From NCBI GenBank assembly GCA_036521875.1, contig DATDGX010000211.1:1-64000 (forward strand): DNA of 64,000 nt, given 5' to 3'. Below, piece by piece: positions 31,692 through 40,140 of the stretch (the stretch's first letter is position 1; the number at the start of each line of letters is the position of its first letter). This DNA is from DATDGX01 sp036521875. GTDB lineage: Bacteria > Desulfobacterota > Binatia > Binatales > Binataceae. The notes under the pieces were generated by a model. It made no database searches. It was not told the origin of the DNA and saw only the letters and a program-made list of their open reading frames with translations. Position numbers and translations under genes: made by a program.

Positions 31692-32129
31692 CTAAGGCTG
31701 GGCCACGTTAACACGCTCGCCTGCGCGGATCGCAAAGTATAGTCCAGTCAGAACCAAGGCCGGAACATATATTCCGGCGACCTCAGTAGCTATATGCCGA
31801 TATGAAAGCATGCCGGCGATGTGCGAATATATATGTAGTATCGAATGCATAATGCCCGCGATCGCGGCAATGGCTACTGCGATCGCGTTGCGCCGCGGAT
31901 CGAGTGCCGCAGCCACCAGTCCAATTCCGATCGCGAGGTAGAAAGTGCCGCCGTCCGCTACCAGATGAGCATTGAAGGGGCCGGTTTCCGGAACGCCCGG
32001 CACGATGCGCAAGAACCACGCAGCGGGGAAGAAGAACATCGCGATACCGTTCGCGATACTCGTCACCGCTAACAGCCACAGCAACACCGTAACTAAGGTT
32101 GGCGGGCCTTTCGTTGGCTGGTCTTTCAT
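31692..32129 (-). CDS. small integral membrane protein, four predicted TM segments
   Basis: 145 residues with four hydrophobic helices (around residues 12-33, 58-75, 80-100 and 115-135). Features seen are F-F-F-P-A-A-W-F-L-R-I-V-P-G-V-P-E-T-G-P-F-N-A-H-L-V-A-D and H-S-I-L-H-I-Y-S-H-I-A-G, with several histidines in or near the membrane. The F-N-x-H-x-V-x-D pattern after the first helix is common in small bacterial membrane proteins of unknown function. Its start overlaps the stop of the upstream small membrane protein by 4 bases, and the selenoprotein starts 12 bases after its stop. The operon context suggests a redox-linked membrane role; nothing more can be said. Confidence 0.75.
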   Translation of the reverse strand: MKDQPTKGPPTLVTVLLWLLAVTSIANGIAMFFFPAAWFLRIVPGVPETGPFNAHLVADGGTFYLAIGIGLVAAALDPRRNAIAVAIAAIAGIMHSILHIYSHIAGMLSYRHIATEVAGIYVPALVLTGLYFAIRAGERVNVAQP

Positions 32130-32374
32130 GGCCGGCCTCGGCCCTGCAACGCGGTGCGTTGGGTTCTCTGCGGGCCGACATGGCCGTAGGTCGCAATAGC
32201 CAGTGCAGTAGCTACTGCTAGCGCGATCGTAACGTCAACAATCCGCGACGCGCTCGCAATTCCGATTAGACAAATGAGTATCGCTACTGGCACTGCGACC
32301 ATCGCGAATTCGCCGAGCACCACGCCGATTGTGATTACGAAGCTCGCCGCACGAAGCTTCAATGGCCAGGACAT
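32126..32374 (-). CDS. small hypothetical membrane protein
   Basis: 82 residues with two hydrophobic stretches (about 10-40 and 45-63) and a basic, Gln/Arg-rich tail (Q-R-T-Q-R-T-A-L-Q-G-R-G-R-P). No family recognised. The reading frame is supported by position: 15 bases after the ferredoxin stop and a 4-base overlap with the next membrane protein. The tail codons overlapping the next start suggest translational coupling. It might form a small complex with its neighbour. Confidence 0.55.
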   Translation of the reverse strand: MSWPLKLRAASFVITIGVVLGEFAMVAVPVAILICLIGIASASRIVDVTIALAVATALAIATYGHVGPQRTQRTALQGRGRP

Positions 32375-32389
32375 CTCGCTTCCTCCTCT

Positions 32390-32842
32390 TCATTCTCCGG
32401 GCAAATCGCCGCACAGCGGAAACACCGATTCAAGTTCGATCGGACCTAGAACGCGAGCCTGGCAGGCCAGGCGCGTCCGCGAACTGACTGACAAGTGGTA
32501 GCGGAGCGAGACCTTCTCGAGGGTCTCCATCGGCGCCAGGTTCTCAGCGCCCGAGTCGAGCTTGATACGGCAGGTTGCGCACAGCGTTCGCGCGCCACAT
32601 ACATGCATCAGCCGCACCCCGTTTCTGAGCGCCGCCGCCAGCACGGTGCCGCCGAGGCGAGCCTCGAGCTTGCGCCCATCGAGCTCAATAGGGACCCGCT
32701 CAGGATGAGCGGCGACTTTGCTCAGCCGCTCGGCGAAGCGCCGCCTGATTTTCTCTAGATAGTCAGCCGGCGGAGGTGCAAACTGCATCGCCACTTTCAG
32801 GCGCGCCGCGGTGTGAGCTTCTTCCTCGAGCAGCATCTTCAC
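32390..32842 (-). CDS. [2Fe-2S] ferredoxin with ~50-residue helical N-terminal extension
   Basis: 150 residues from a GTG that overlaps the sigma-factor stop as GTGA. Residues ~50-140 are a plant/ISC-type [2Fe-2S] domain with ligands C82-x5-C88-x2-C91 and C127 (H-V-C-G-A-R-T-L-C-A-T-C-R ... R-L-A-C-Q). The spacing is that of ferredoxin domains found fused to adenylate cyclases. The N-terminal part (E-E-E-A-H-T-A-A-R-L-K, then Y-L-E-K-I-R-R-R-F-A-E-R-L) is predicted helical and is not usual for ferredoxins. Because it occupies the place where an anti-sigma factor normally sits, a redox-sensing partner of the sigma factor is an attractive guess, as is plain electron transfer to the selenoprotein. 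Confidence 0.85.
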   Translation of the reverse strand: MKMLLEEEAHTAARLKVAMQFAPPPADYLEKIRRRFAERLSKVAAHPERVPIELDGRKLEARLGGTVLAAALRNGVRLMHVCGARTLCATCRIKLDSGAENLAPMETLEKVSLRYHLSVSSRTRLACQARVLGPIELESVFPLCGDLPGE

Positions 32843-33441
32843 TTTTCCTCCAGTCTTTTCTTGAGCGCGCGTCGCGCGCGCGCCAGCCGCGACTCGACCG
32901 AATGCTCGCTTATGGTCAGGACCGTTGCGATTTCGGCGACGCTCGCATCTTCGACGTATTTGAGAAACAGGACCTCGCGATATTCGGGTACCAGCGCGCC
33001 GAGCGCGCGTTTGACGTCGTTGTCCACGTGCCGCTCGGGCGCCGAGTCGCGCTCCGCCGCGTAGACCTCCGGCGCAAGACGGGCGCGGCGCGCGCGAACG
33101 CGGATAAACGATTGAACCTTGCGATGCGCGATGGCGCAGGCGAAGGTGAACAGCGAGCTCTGGGCGCGAAAGTAGGGAAGCGCTTCGGCCAGCGCGATGA
33201 ACGTGTCTTGCAGCAGGTCCTCGGCGTCGGCCTCGACGGCGCTGGAAAGCAAGTTACGGATGTAGCGGTAGATTCGCGCGGCGTAACGATCGTGGAACTC
33301 GTTGGCCGCCGACTGGTCGCCGCTCCTCAGAACCTCGAGCAGCCGCGATTCGTCCTGTGTGGATTCATTCTGCGTGTCGGCCAACGGCGGTGCCGAGGCC
33401 GAGGACGGGTTTCGTTCGGCCGTTAGCATCGATCGAGTCAC
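32839..33441 (-). CDS. ECF-type RNA polymerase sigma factor
   Basis: 200 residues (GTG start; an inner ATG four codons on is possible). Region 2 spans ~35-105 (A-A-N-E-F-H-D-R-Y-A-A-R-I-Y-R-Y-I-R, then D-A-E-D-L-L-Q-D-T-F-I-A-L-A and a W-less F-T-F-A-C-A-I-A-H-R-K). Region 4 spans ~140-198 (L-V-P-E-Y-R-E-V-L-F-L-K-Y-V-E-D-A-S-V-A-E-I-A-T-V-L, then S-V-E-S-R-L-A-R-A-R-R-A-L). No C-terminal SnoaL extension, so it is not of the ECF41 type known to neighbour carboxymuconolactone decarboxylases. It leads the operon ferredoxin - two membrane proteins - selenoprotein. No classical anti-sigma gene is adjacent. Confidence 0.93.
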   Translation of the reverse strand: MTRSMLTAERNPSSASAPPLADTQNESTQDESRLLEVLRSGDQSAANEFHDRYAARIYRYIRNLLSSAVEADAEDLLQDTFIALAEALPYFRAQSSLFTFACAIAHRKVQSFIRVRARRARLAPEVYAAERDSAPERHVDNDVKRALGALVPEYREVLFLKYVEDASVAEIATVLTISEHSVESRLARARRALKKRLEEK

Positions 33442-33624
33442 ACACCCGGATCCAGGTAATGCCCGGATCCCGCGTCATCCGAGTTTCACCTGCGCGCCTC
33501 ACCCGGTAAGTCTCACCCGGTTAGTCGCCGCGGCGAAGCAAAATCCGTTGCGCCGCGCGATCGATATTTCATCTATACACCCGGGCGGCGCGGGAGTCGG
33601 CATTGATGCCGCAACGAATAAGGG

Positions 33625-33659
33625 AAAAAACGGCGCAGCGTCGTGAGACGCCGCGCCGT
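33625..33659 (-). terminator. intrinsic terminator of the 33708 amidohydrolase gene
   Basis: On the minus strand a 13-bp stem (33647-33659 with 33630-33642, one mismatch) and a 4-base loop are followed by six T (33630-33625). Placed 50 bases after the amidohydrolase stop and upstream of the sigma-factor operon, it insulates the two. Confidence 0.82.
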
Positions 33660-33707
33660 CAGTCAATCGAAGGCAAGGTCACTCGATCGAAGCAGCGTCC
33701 CGTCCGA

Positions 33708-34805
33708 TCAAACGCTCAGATGGTACAACTCCGCGACATTGTCGTGCAGCACGAGGTTCTTCTCGTCCTCGTTCAGGTTGGTGGTGTGCTTCTTCAGCAA
33801 CTCCTGAGACCACGGCCAGGTCGAGTCGCTATGCGGGAAGTCGTTGGCCCACATCAGGCGCCGGATGTTGCACATATCTTTCATCTGAAACGCCACCCAG
33901 TCGTCCTGGAACGTGGTGTACACATTTTCCCGGAAATACTCACTCGGCATTTTGGTGAGCGTGCCGGAGGGCAGCCAGTAACGATGCCGGTCGTACGCAT
34001 GATCCATGCGGTACATGAAGTGAGGAACCCATCCCGCATCGGCCTCGACGCATACCAACTTGAGTTTCGGATGGCGCTCGAACACGCCGCCAAACACGAA
34101 AGTGCCGATGATGTCCTGGCACCCGCGAATAATCGACATGAAGCTGTTGAGCTTCGGGCCGCGGGTGCGGAAATTGTCCTGTGAGCTGGTCAGGATGTGA
34201 AAGCTGAGCGGCATCTGGAGATCGATCGCCGCCTGGTAGAACGGATCGTAAGCCGGATCGTGGTAGTCCGCGACCGCCGGATTACCGGGCATCATCACGC
34301 CCTTGAATCCGAGCGACTTCATCTTGCGCAAGTCCTCGATCCCTTCCTCGACCGAGCGCATCGCGGTCTGCCCGATGCCGATCAGCCGATCGCGATGCGG
34401 GGCGCAGAACTCCGCAAGCCACAGGTTGTACGCATCGAAGCAGGCTTTCTTGTAGTCGTAGTCGGGATGATTGCAGAGCATCATGCCAACGGTCGGGTAG
34501 ATGATTTCGGCGGCGACGCCATCGCGCGCCTGGTCGTTCATGCGCGCTTCGGGATCCCATCCACCGCGATGCAGGTCCTCGAATTTGACGCCGAAGACGG
34601 CGAGATCCTTGGCGCTTTTGCCGGCGGCCGCGGCGAGTCCGATCGCGATCGGTCGGCTCATACCGTTGATCACGAAGACGTCGCCGAGTTTTTCGTCGCG
34701 AATCATTTTGGGCGCGATGTCTTTGAACTTGTGATCGATCCGGTCGACGTAAGTGCCGGCGGGCTCGGTGATGTGTGAATCCGCTGAGATAATGGTCTTT
34801 TTCAT
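33708..34805 (-). CDS. amidohydrolase family (amidohydrolase_2) protein
   Basis: 365 residues; ATG at 34805 with GGAG upstream. M-K-K-T-I-I-S-A-D-S-H-I-T-E-P gives the D9-x-H11 metal site. P-L-S-F-H-I-L-T-S, V-C-V-E-A-D-A-G-W-V-P-H and W-A-N-D-F-P-H-S-D-S-T-W-P are the remaining metal and active-site blocks. The third paralogue in this window, monocistronic with its own terminator. Family reactions are decarboxylation or hydrolysis of cyclic or aromatic acids; substrate unknown. Confidence 0.91.
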   Translation of the reverse strand: MKKTIISADSHITEPAGTYVDRIDHKFKDIAPKMIRDEKLGDVFVINGMSRPIAIGLAAAAGKSAKDLAVFGVKFEDLHRGGWDPEARMNDQARDGVAAEIIYPTVGMMLCNHPDYDYKKACFDAYNLWLAEFCAPHRDRLIGIGQTAMRSVEEGIEDLRKMKSLGFKGVMMPGNPAVADYHDPAYDPFYQAAIDLQMPLSFHILTSSQDNFRTRGPKLNSFMSIIRGCQDIIGTFVFGGVFERHPKLKLVCVEADAGWVPHFMYRMDHAYDRHRYWLPSGTLTKMPSEYFRENVYTTFQDDWVAFQMKDMCNIRRLMWANDFPHSDSTWPWSQELLKKHTTNLNEDEKNLVLHDNVAELYHLSV

Positions 34806-34994
34806 CGCTGGCTCCTCGATTGGTTCCGCGCCGGGTAACCTCGATTAGCGGTTGCCTTTGAGAACTTTATAACTAAACCACCCGCCGATGTACACTTGGC
34901 CGTCGCAGGGCGATGCCTGCGCGTCACGGTCCCGCGAATTCCTGATCGTCATACTCAGCAACGAGAACTAGTAGGGCGCTGAGCAACGAAGTCC

Positions 34995-35744
34995 TTATTC
35001 AAGGAAATGTTCTAGCGGATGACTGACGGCCGGGCTTTTGGCGCGGCGGCGCTTGTAGTTGGTGTGGGGCGTGCGTGGTGAGCGGCTCGCCTTTTCCATT
35101 CGCTCGAGAACCTTGGTCAGCCAGCTACGGAAACGCCGCATGCTGTCAGCGTTCGACCCAAGGCCTATAGCTCTGCGGACGCTCGGCCCGAACAAGGAAT
35201 CGCCGAGCACCAGAATCGCGAAAAAGGAGGCGGCGAAAAGCGTCTCCTCCAGTTCAGGCGGTGGACGTCCTTCTTTCTCCGCTCTGCGAACTCTACCGGC
35301 GTGCATTCGCTCGGCCGCTGGCCCAAGGACGCTCGGCGTCATCGATCCGAGGCTCTGTCCCGACAGAATGAGCCAGGCCAGCATGCGTGCGACACCGCGT
35401 TGCGACGCGACCTGACAAAAGCGCTCAAGGACTCCCTCGAGGTCCAGGTCTTTCTGGCTCGGCCATCCTTCGACGAATTGTGCTTGTAGCTTGGCCAAGC
35501 CATGCAAGACCATTGCCTCGACCAAACCCTCGCGGCTTCCGAAGTGATGCAGGATTGCGGGATGCGAGATCCCTACATCGGAAGCTATCTCTTGAAGCCG
35601 GATCGCCTCCGGACCTGCGCTGACAAAGCGGCGCTGGGCCGCCTCGAGAATCGATGTGCGCGTATCCGCGGCGATCCTCCGGCCGCGAGCAGCGCTTCGC
35701 TTCCTGGCAATCCTCAGACCACCTTGAGTGCTACTGCCGTTCAA
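34995..35744 (-). CDS. TetR-family transcriptional regulator
   Basis: Up to 249 residues; the start used here is a TTG at 35744, which is uncertain. The HTH is at ~26-75: T-R-T-S-I-L-E-A-A-Q-R-R-F, then I-R-L-Q-E-I-A-S-D-V-G-I-S-H-P-A-I-L-H-H-F-G-S-R-E-G. A divergent helical ligand domain follows and a basic C-terminal tail (R-S-P-R-T-P-H-T-N-Y-K-R-R-R-A-K). The gene begins exactly where the GST remnant upstream ends; its target is unknown. Confidence 0.84.
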   Translation of the reverse strand: MNGSSTQGGLRIARKRSAARGRRIAADTRTSILEAAQRRFVSAGPEAIRLQEIASDVGISHPAILHHFGSREGLVEAMVLHGLAKLQAQFVEGWPSQKDLDLEGVLERFCQVASQRGVARMLAWLILSGQSLGSMTPSVLGPAAERMHAGRVRRAEKEGRPPPELEETLFAASFFAILVLGDSLFGPSVRRAIGLGSNADSMRRFRSWLTKVLERMEKASRSPRTPHTNYKRRRAKSPAVSHPLEHFLE

Positions 35745-36075
35745 CGTTCAACCGTCCCAGCCTCGCGAGCAGTCACATTCGGCCGGGAGGGGCTGGCGGC
35801 GGCCGAGATCTCGGCCGACTTGCCCCGATGCTGCCGATACGTCTGGAGAGTCTATTGGAACGCGCGATGAGTCGAGAGCGAGTCACGGATTTTCGCAAGC
35901 GGCTCAGGAAGCGGTAGGGCTGTTTGATAGGGAAACTCGGGAGGTCTGACCAGCGGCGAAAGCAGCGCTGCCGCGGCCAGATCCGCGACCGTGAAGCGAT
36001 CGGCCGCCAGGTAACCCGACGAGCGCACAAGCTTGTCAACCGGAATTTCCAATTTTGCCTCTCCGATTCCACCCG
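35741..36075 (-). pseudogene. remnant of glutathione S-transferase C-terminal domain
   Basis: The minus frame reads L-V-R-S-S-G-Y-L-A-A-D-R-F-T-V-A-D-L-A-A-A-A-L-L-S-P-L-V-R-P-P-E-F-P-Y, an unmistakable GST C-terminal helix bundle. After H-R-A-F-Q it meets TAG (35854-35852) and then continues in frame as T-L-Q-T-Y-R-Q-H-R-G-K-S-A-E-I. Related GSTs have F-x-W-V-x-x-x-Y-R-R-H-R here, so the TAG probably arose from the Trp codon TGG. The N-terminal thioredoxin-like domain is absent. A dead fragment next to a TetR gene. Confidence 0.72.
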
Positions 36076-36132
36076 GCGTATAGGCGTTTCGGCAGACTTG
36101 CCTCGTACCTCCGAGGACCACACAATTCCACA

Positions 36133-36813
36133 ATGGCCAGTTCAATCAAACGCGCCTTCGACACCGGGGCCGAGAACTACGACCGCGGGCGGCGGCGACT
36201 GGTCCCCGGGTTCGACGATTTCTATCGCGCGGCGACCGATCTGATCCCGTTTTCGCCCGAGCGCGAGTTTACCGTACTGGACCTCGGCGCGGGGACCGGT
36301 CTGCTCTCCGCGTTCATCGCGTACTCCTTTCCACGCGCGAGAATCACAATGGTCGATATTTCGGACGAGATGCTCGCGGTGGCGCGCGAGCGTTTTGCAC
36401 CCGGCGGCGAACGCTTCACCTTCGAAATCGCGGACTACGGCGAGGGGCACATAACCGGGCGCTACGACGCGATCGTTTCGGCCCTGTCGATTCATCATCT
36501 GACCGACGCGAAAAAACAAATGATCTATGCGCAGGCCTTCGCCTCGCTCAACGAAGGGGGAGTGCTCGTCAACGCCGACCAGGTGCGGGGCGAGAGCGAT
36601 GCGACCGAGCGGCGCAATCATGAGCTGTGGCTTCAGCGCGTGCGCCAGCTCGGCGTTGGCGAGCGCGATCTCGCGGAGGCGCTCGAGCGGATGAAGTACG
36701 ACCGCTGCGCCCCTCTCAGCGCGCAACTCGGATGGCTCCGCCAGGCCGGGTTTCGCGACGTCGATTGCGCATACCAGAATCTGATCTTCGCGGTTTACTC
36801 GGGCATCAGGTAG
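36133..36813 (+). CDS. class I SAM-dependent methyltransferase
   Basis: 226 residues from the ATG at 36133. F-D-T-G-A-E-N-Y-D-R-G-R-R-R-L-V-P-G-F-D-D-F-Y precedes motif I V-L-D-L-G-A-G-T-G-L-L-S-A; motif II I-T-M-V-D-I-S-D-E-M-L; then I-V-S-A-L-S-I-H-H-L-T-D. The N-terminal 'FD..A..YD..R...P.F..FY' pattern is the CmoA/tRNA-type and small-molecule methyltransferase signature. The C-terminal part (R-M-K-Y-D-R-C-A-P-L-S-A-Q-L-G-W-L-R-Q-A-G-F) is standard. Substrate unknown. It converges with the VOC gene, separated by 12 bases. Confidence 0.88.
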   Translation: MASSIKRAFDTGAENYDRGRRRLVPGFDDFYRAATDLIPFSPEREFTVLDLGAGTGLLSAFIAYSFPRARITMVDISDEMLAVARERFAPGGERFTFEIADYGEGHITGRYDAIVSALSIHHLTDAKKQMIYAQAFASLNEGGVLVNADQVRGESDATERRNHELWLQRVRQLGVGERDLAEALERMKYDRCAPLSAQLGWLRQAGFRDVDCAYQNLIFAVYSGIR

Positions 36814-36825
36814 CGCGGTGCTCGA

Positions 36826-37206
36826 CTAGATCTCCGCGTAGATTTCGATCAGAGCGCCCTCCGGATCACGGGAAAATAACGTTCGATGTCCCCAACTCTG
36901 ATCGGTCGGAGCCTCGACAATTTCCACACCGTTGCGAACCAGCTCGCGATGCCACTCATCCACTTCAGGTACCTCAACTCTGAACGCAAGCTGAACCGCG
37001 ACTGAGCCAATCGCGCCTGACGGCCCATCGTAGCTGCGCCCGCGCGGCCACAGAACAAAGGTGAGATTGTCGAGGCGGAGTTCGACCCATTGGTCCGAAT
37101 CCGCCGCCAGCGGCATGCGCATCACGTCGCGATAAAACGCCCGCATGCGCTCGAGGTCCGTACAGAGCAGCACGACGTAGTCGAGGCGGTGAAGCGCGTT
37201 CGGCAC
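36826..37206 (-). CDS. VOC-family (glyoxalase/bleomycin-resistance-like) protein
   Basis: 126 residues from a GTG start. H-R-L-D-Y-V-V-L-L-C-T-D-L-E-R-M-R-A-F-Y-R-D-V-M-R-M-P at the front, F-R-V-E-V-P-E-V-D-E-W in the middle, and the closing S-W-G-H-R-T-L-F-S-R-D-P-E-G-A-L-I-E-I-Y with Glu as the likely metal ligand. It is 9 bases after the questin-oxidase-like gene and thus the third gene of the Rieske operon. VOC proteins near aromatic oxygenation genes are often ring-opening or isomerising enzymes, or resistance proteins; the function is not determined. Confidence 0.86.
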   Translation of the reverse strand: MPNALHRLDYVVLLCTDLERMRAFYRDVMRMPLAADSDQWVELRLDNLTFVLWPRGRSYDGPSGAIGSVAVQLAFRVEVPEVDEWHRELVRNGVEIVEAPTDQSWGHRTLFSRDPEGALIEIYAEI

Positions 37207-37215
37207 GATCGTCGC

Positions 37216-38325
37216 TCAGTTCTCGCGGCCGCCCAGCATACCGATCGCGTGACGCGCCGCAGCGAGGTAGATAGGCTTGGGATTCAGCTCGCGCTCCCGG
37301 ATACAGACTTCGGTGAATTTGATCGCGTGCTCGTCACCGCACGCGAGCGCGCGCGCAATCAACTCGCCAACGCTCTCGGCGACTGGCTCGGGCGGCGAAT
37401 CCGGCGTGGCGCGCTTTCCAAAAGTCGCGTAGATTGCGGCGGCCGCCTGCCATCCATAGCGGACCGCGAGGTGGGCGGCGTCGCTGCCGAGATAAGGCAG
37501 GATCGGGCGCAACGCTGCAGGTCCGGTGACGCAATGGATGAACGCGATGGTGGTCGTGAAGTTGCGCGCGTTGGCGAGATAGACGCGCGCGAACGTCTCG
37601 CTCAGGTCGGACAGGAACGCGCCAGGGTCCGCGCCGTCGTCGACCATCGCGAGCGTCGTGGCGAACGGCTCGAAGGCGTCTAGCGCGCCGAGCGCGGCGA
37701 CGATGGTGCCGAAGCCGCTGGAGCGCCGCTCGCGTGGCAGCATCGCGACTCTCGCGATCGCTCGCGAGGGCAGCTCGCGCGCCATCGCACGATTCGCCGC
37801 CGACAATTTCTGATAGGTCGCTGCCCAGTATCCCAGGCCCTCGGCGAGTTCGGCGCGGCGCGCGGGAGTCTCCGCGATCGCGATGCTTCTGACCGCATGC
37901 CCCGCGCGAATCACACCATGCGTTGCGGCGCCGACGACACCAGGCGCCAGCCGCGGAGCCCATCGCTCGAGCACCTCGGACCAGGGATGCTCCTCGAGCT
38001 CGTTTTTGAAAAATGCCGCCCAGTCCGAGTGCCGATTTACATCGCCCAGCGCGAGCTGCCAATCCTCTTCGACAATTCGCTCGCGATGCGCAGGGTAGTC
38101 CTCTAGCTCGACCAGGTAACGCTCGGTCCATGGTATGACCGCGTCGGCACGACCCAGTGCACACATCGCTTCCACAGCCATCGGGCCATGATTGGACAGC
38201 CCGCCGCGGAACTCAGGTCCGAATGGCGCAAGCATCGTAAGCGCGACGTCGAGCGCGCGGTAGTCATCGCGACTCATCGTTGAGGGACTCATCGTTTGCT
38301 TCCTGCCGGCTACATCTATTGTCAT
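37216..38325 (-). CDS. questin oxidase-like family protein
   Basis: 369 residues, all-helical. S-N-H-G-P-M-A-V-E-A-M-C-A-L-G-R-A-D-A-V, W-Q-L-A-L-G-D-V-N-R-H-S-D-W, F-K-N-E-L, W-A-P-R-L-A-P-G-V-V-G-A-A-T-H-G-V-I-R-A-G-H-A-V-R are the recurring blocks of the questin-oxidase-like (DUF4243, AflY/GedK-type) family. Fungal members carry out Baeyer-Villiger-type ring opening of anthraquinones. Conserved histidines (N-H-G, T-H-G, G-H-A) may bind metal. Bacterial members are uncharacterised. It starts 3 bases after the Rieske protein's stop, so the two are surely cotranscribed. Confidence 0.85.
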   Translation of the reverse strand: MTIDVAGRKQTMSPSTMSRDDYRALDVALTMLAPFGPEFRGGLSNHGPMAVEAMCALGRADAVIPWTERYLVELEDYPAHRERIVEEDWQLALGDVNRHSDWAAFFKNELEEHPWSEVLERWAPRLAPGVVGAATHGVIRAGHAVRSIAIAETPARRAELAEGLGYWAATYQKLSAANRAMARELPSRAIARVAMLPRERRSSGFGTIVAALGALDAFEPFATTLAMVDDGADPGAFLSDLSETFARVYLANARNFTTTIAFIHCVTGPAALRPILPYLGSDAAHLAVRYGWQAAAAIYATFGKRATPDSPPEPVAESVGELIARALACGDEHAIKFTEVCIRERELNPKPIYLAAARHAIGMLGGREN

Positions 38326-38328
38326 GGC

Positions 38329-40096
38329 TTACTCTTCTTCGAACAGGCGCTCACCGCGATTGAGGCGGAGCGCGATCTGGTACGTCTGACCCTGAGCGCG
38401 CGCGGTCGGCGAATGCGCGGCGAGATAGCGCGCCGTCGCGACCAGCAGATGGGTTCCCGCTTCGCTGCCCGCGAGTGTCGAGTATTGCCGGAACGCGGCC
38501 TCGACATTCTGGATGGTGTGGAAGTCGCGGTCCTCGCGCAGCAGCGCATGTCCGATCGCGGCGAGAATCGCGGCCGGCTCGCCGCGCGAGTGAAGAAATT
38601 CCGCGACCAGCTCTCCCGCCGGGTTCACCTGCTGCTGGCGGTCGAGCAGGGCGGGCATCGCGTCGATTAGTTCGCCTACGCGGCGGGAGCGGCCGTTGGG
38701 ATGCGGCAGTTTCGCGGCGGGCACGTTGAGGAAGCGGTCGAGGTACACGCTCATCGCGGCGTCGAACACGGCGCGCAGCAGTTCTGCCGACGGCGCGCGG
38801 CGCATCGCCTGGCGCACTGCGTTCGAGAACGTGAAGCTGTGATGCGCGGTGTCCCAGTCGCCGAACTCGTTGCTGGTCGGGAAGCGCGCGATGCGCAGCG
38901 CCGCTGCGTATGCGACCGCGCCCCGCGAGTTCCGCGCCGGGACATCCTTCGCTGAGCGCCGCGAGCATCGCATCGACGATCGCCTGGGGATCGTCGCCGA
39001 GTAGAATCGGTATCAGCTCGTCACGGACGCCCGGTCTCTCACCGGCGCGCTGGCCCGCTTCCAGAGCGGCACCGAGCGATTCGAAGGCGCGCTCGAGGAT
39101 CACAATCAAATCGATCGGGTTGCGCCACGCATTCGACTCTTCCATGCGATCGCCCATCGCGTAACTGCGCGCCAGGCTCGCGAGCACCGGCTCCGCGAGG
39201 TCCCATCCCGCATGGTCGAGCGCCTCGAACGCTTTGTTAGTGAAGTCGACGACGTGCCCGATGGACAGGTAGCGATGGTCGGTCGCGGCGGCGAACAGCA
39301 TGTCGGCGACCTCGCGCGGCTGGCTGCCGGCGCGCACCGCCGACACGATGCAGCGCTCGGCGCCTTCGGCGTCGCGCACCTCCACGAACTCGCGGAACCA
39401 TCGTTTCAGGGCGGCGCGGTCGGCGCTCGACTCCGGCAGGGGGCGCACCTGGAAGCGCGGTGGGTTGCCGTCAGTGTCGTTGGCGACCGAGGAAAGTCCG
39501 TGGAACAGTGCGCGGGGGCGATTTTCCGGCGCGAGCGTCGCCAGCAGGTTCATCATGCACGTGAGCGTGGTGAGGCCCGCGCCCCAGCCGTCGCGCCGAT
39601 AGCGCACGCCGAACTCGAGGCCGATTCGGAACGGCTCCCTGGCGTCGTTCGCGCGATCCATCAGTGCGATAACCGACTTGCCGATGACCAGCGAAATGTT
39701 GCGCTCCATTCCGTCGCGCAGCCGGTTCAGCCGATGGCGATGCTGGTTGTGATGCTCCGCGACGTCGACCATGATTTCGTCGTGCTCGACCTTGACCGGA
39801 TATACGCGCACGTCGTCGGCCCACTGATCGAAGGTGCCGCCGCTGGTTAGGTCGAAGCGCGCGTGATGCCAGTGGCAGGTGAGGATGCAGTCCTTGACGG
39901 TGCCGCGATCAAGAGGGAAGCCCATGTGCGGGCAGCGATTGTCGACCGCGAAGATTCGGCTTCCGGTGTTGAACAGGGCGATGACGTGGCCGTCAACGGT
40001 CACGGACTGGCTGCTTCCTTCGGCGACTTCCGCGAGCGCCGCGGCGCGCACGAAACGGCTGGGGATATCTACTGGAGCATCTTGGGTTTGGCTCAT
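38329..40096 (-). CDS. Rieske [2Fe-2S] protein with large helical C-terminal domain, frameshifted
   Basis: N-terminal Rieske domain with C55-P-H57 and C74-H-W-H77 (C-x-H-16-C-x-x-H). Then a ~450-residue helical region (M-E-R-N-I-S-L-V-I-G-K, G-W-G-A-G-L-T-T-L-T-C-M-M, H-R-Y-L-S-I-G-H-V-V-D-F-T-N-K-A). After ...L-S-E-G-C-P-G-A-E-L-A-G the protein sense switches frame: A-V-A-Y-A-A-A-L-R-I-A-R-F continues in the -1 register to the stop at 38329. One extra base in the C4 run at 38921-38924 (GGGG on the coding strand) explains it. Either a recent mutation or a homopolymer sequencing error. Corrected length ~588 residues. First gene of the operon with the questin-oxidase-like and VOC genes; probably their electron donor. 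Confidence 0.8.
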
Positions 40097-40140
40097 CGGC
40101 GTACTCCCTTTGCTTGTGGCCGTTCTGCCTTGCGCAGTTG

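Noticed and set aside
35773..36145. Two overlapping minus-strand ORFs as real genes
   Set aside because: One is the GST C-terminal remnant cut by a TAG; the other is a shadow in another frame with no family likeness.
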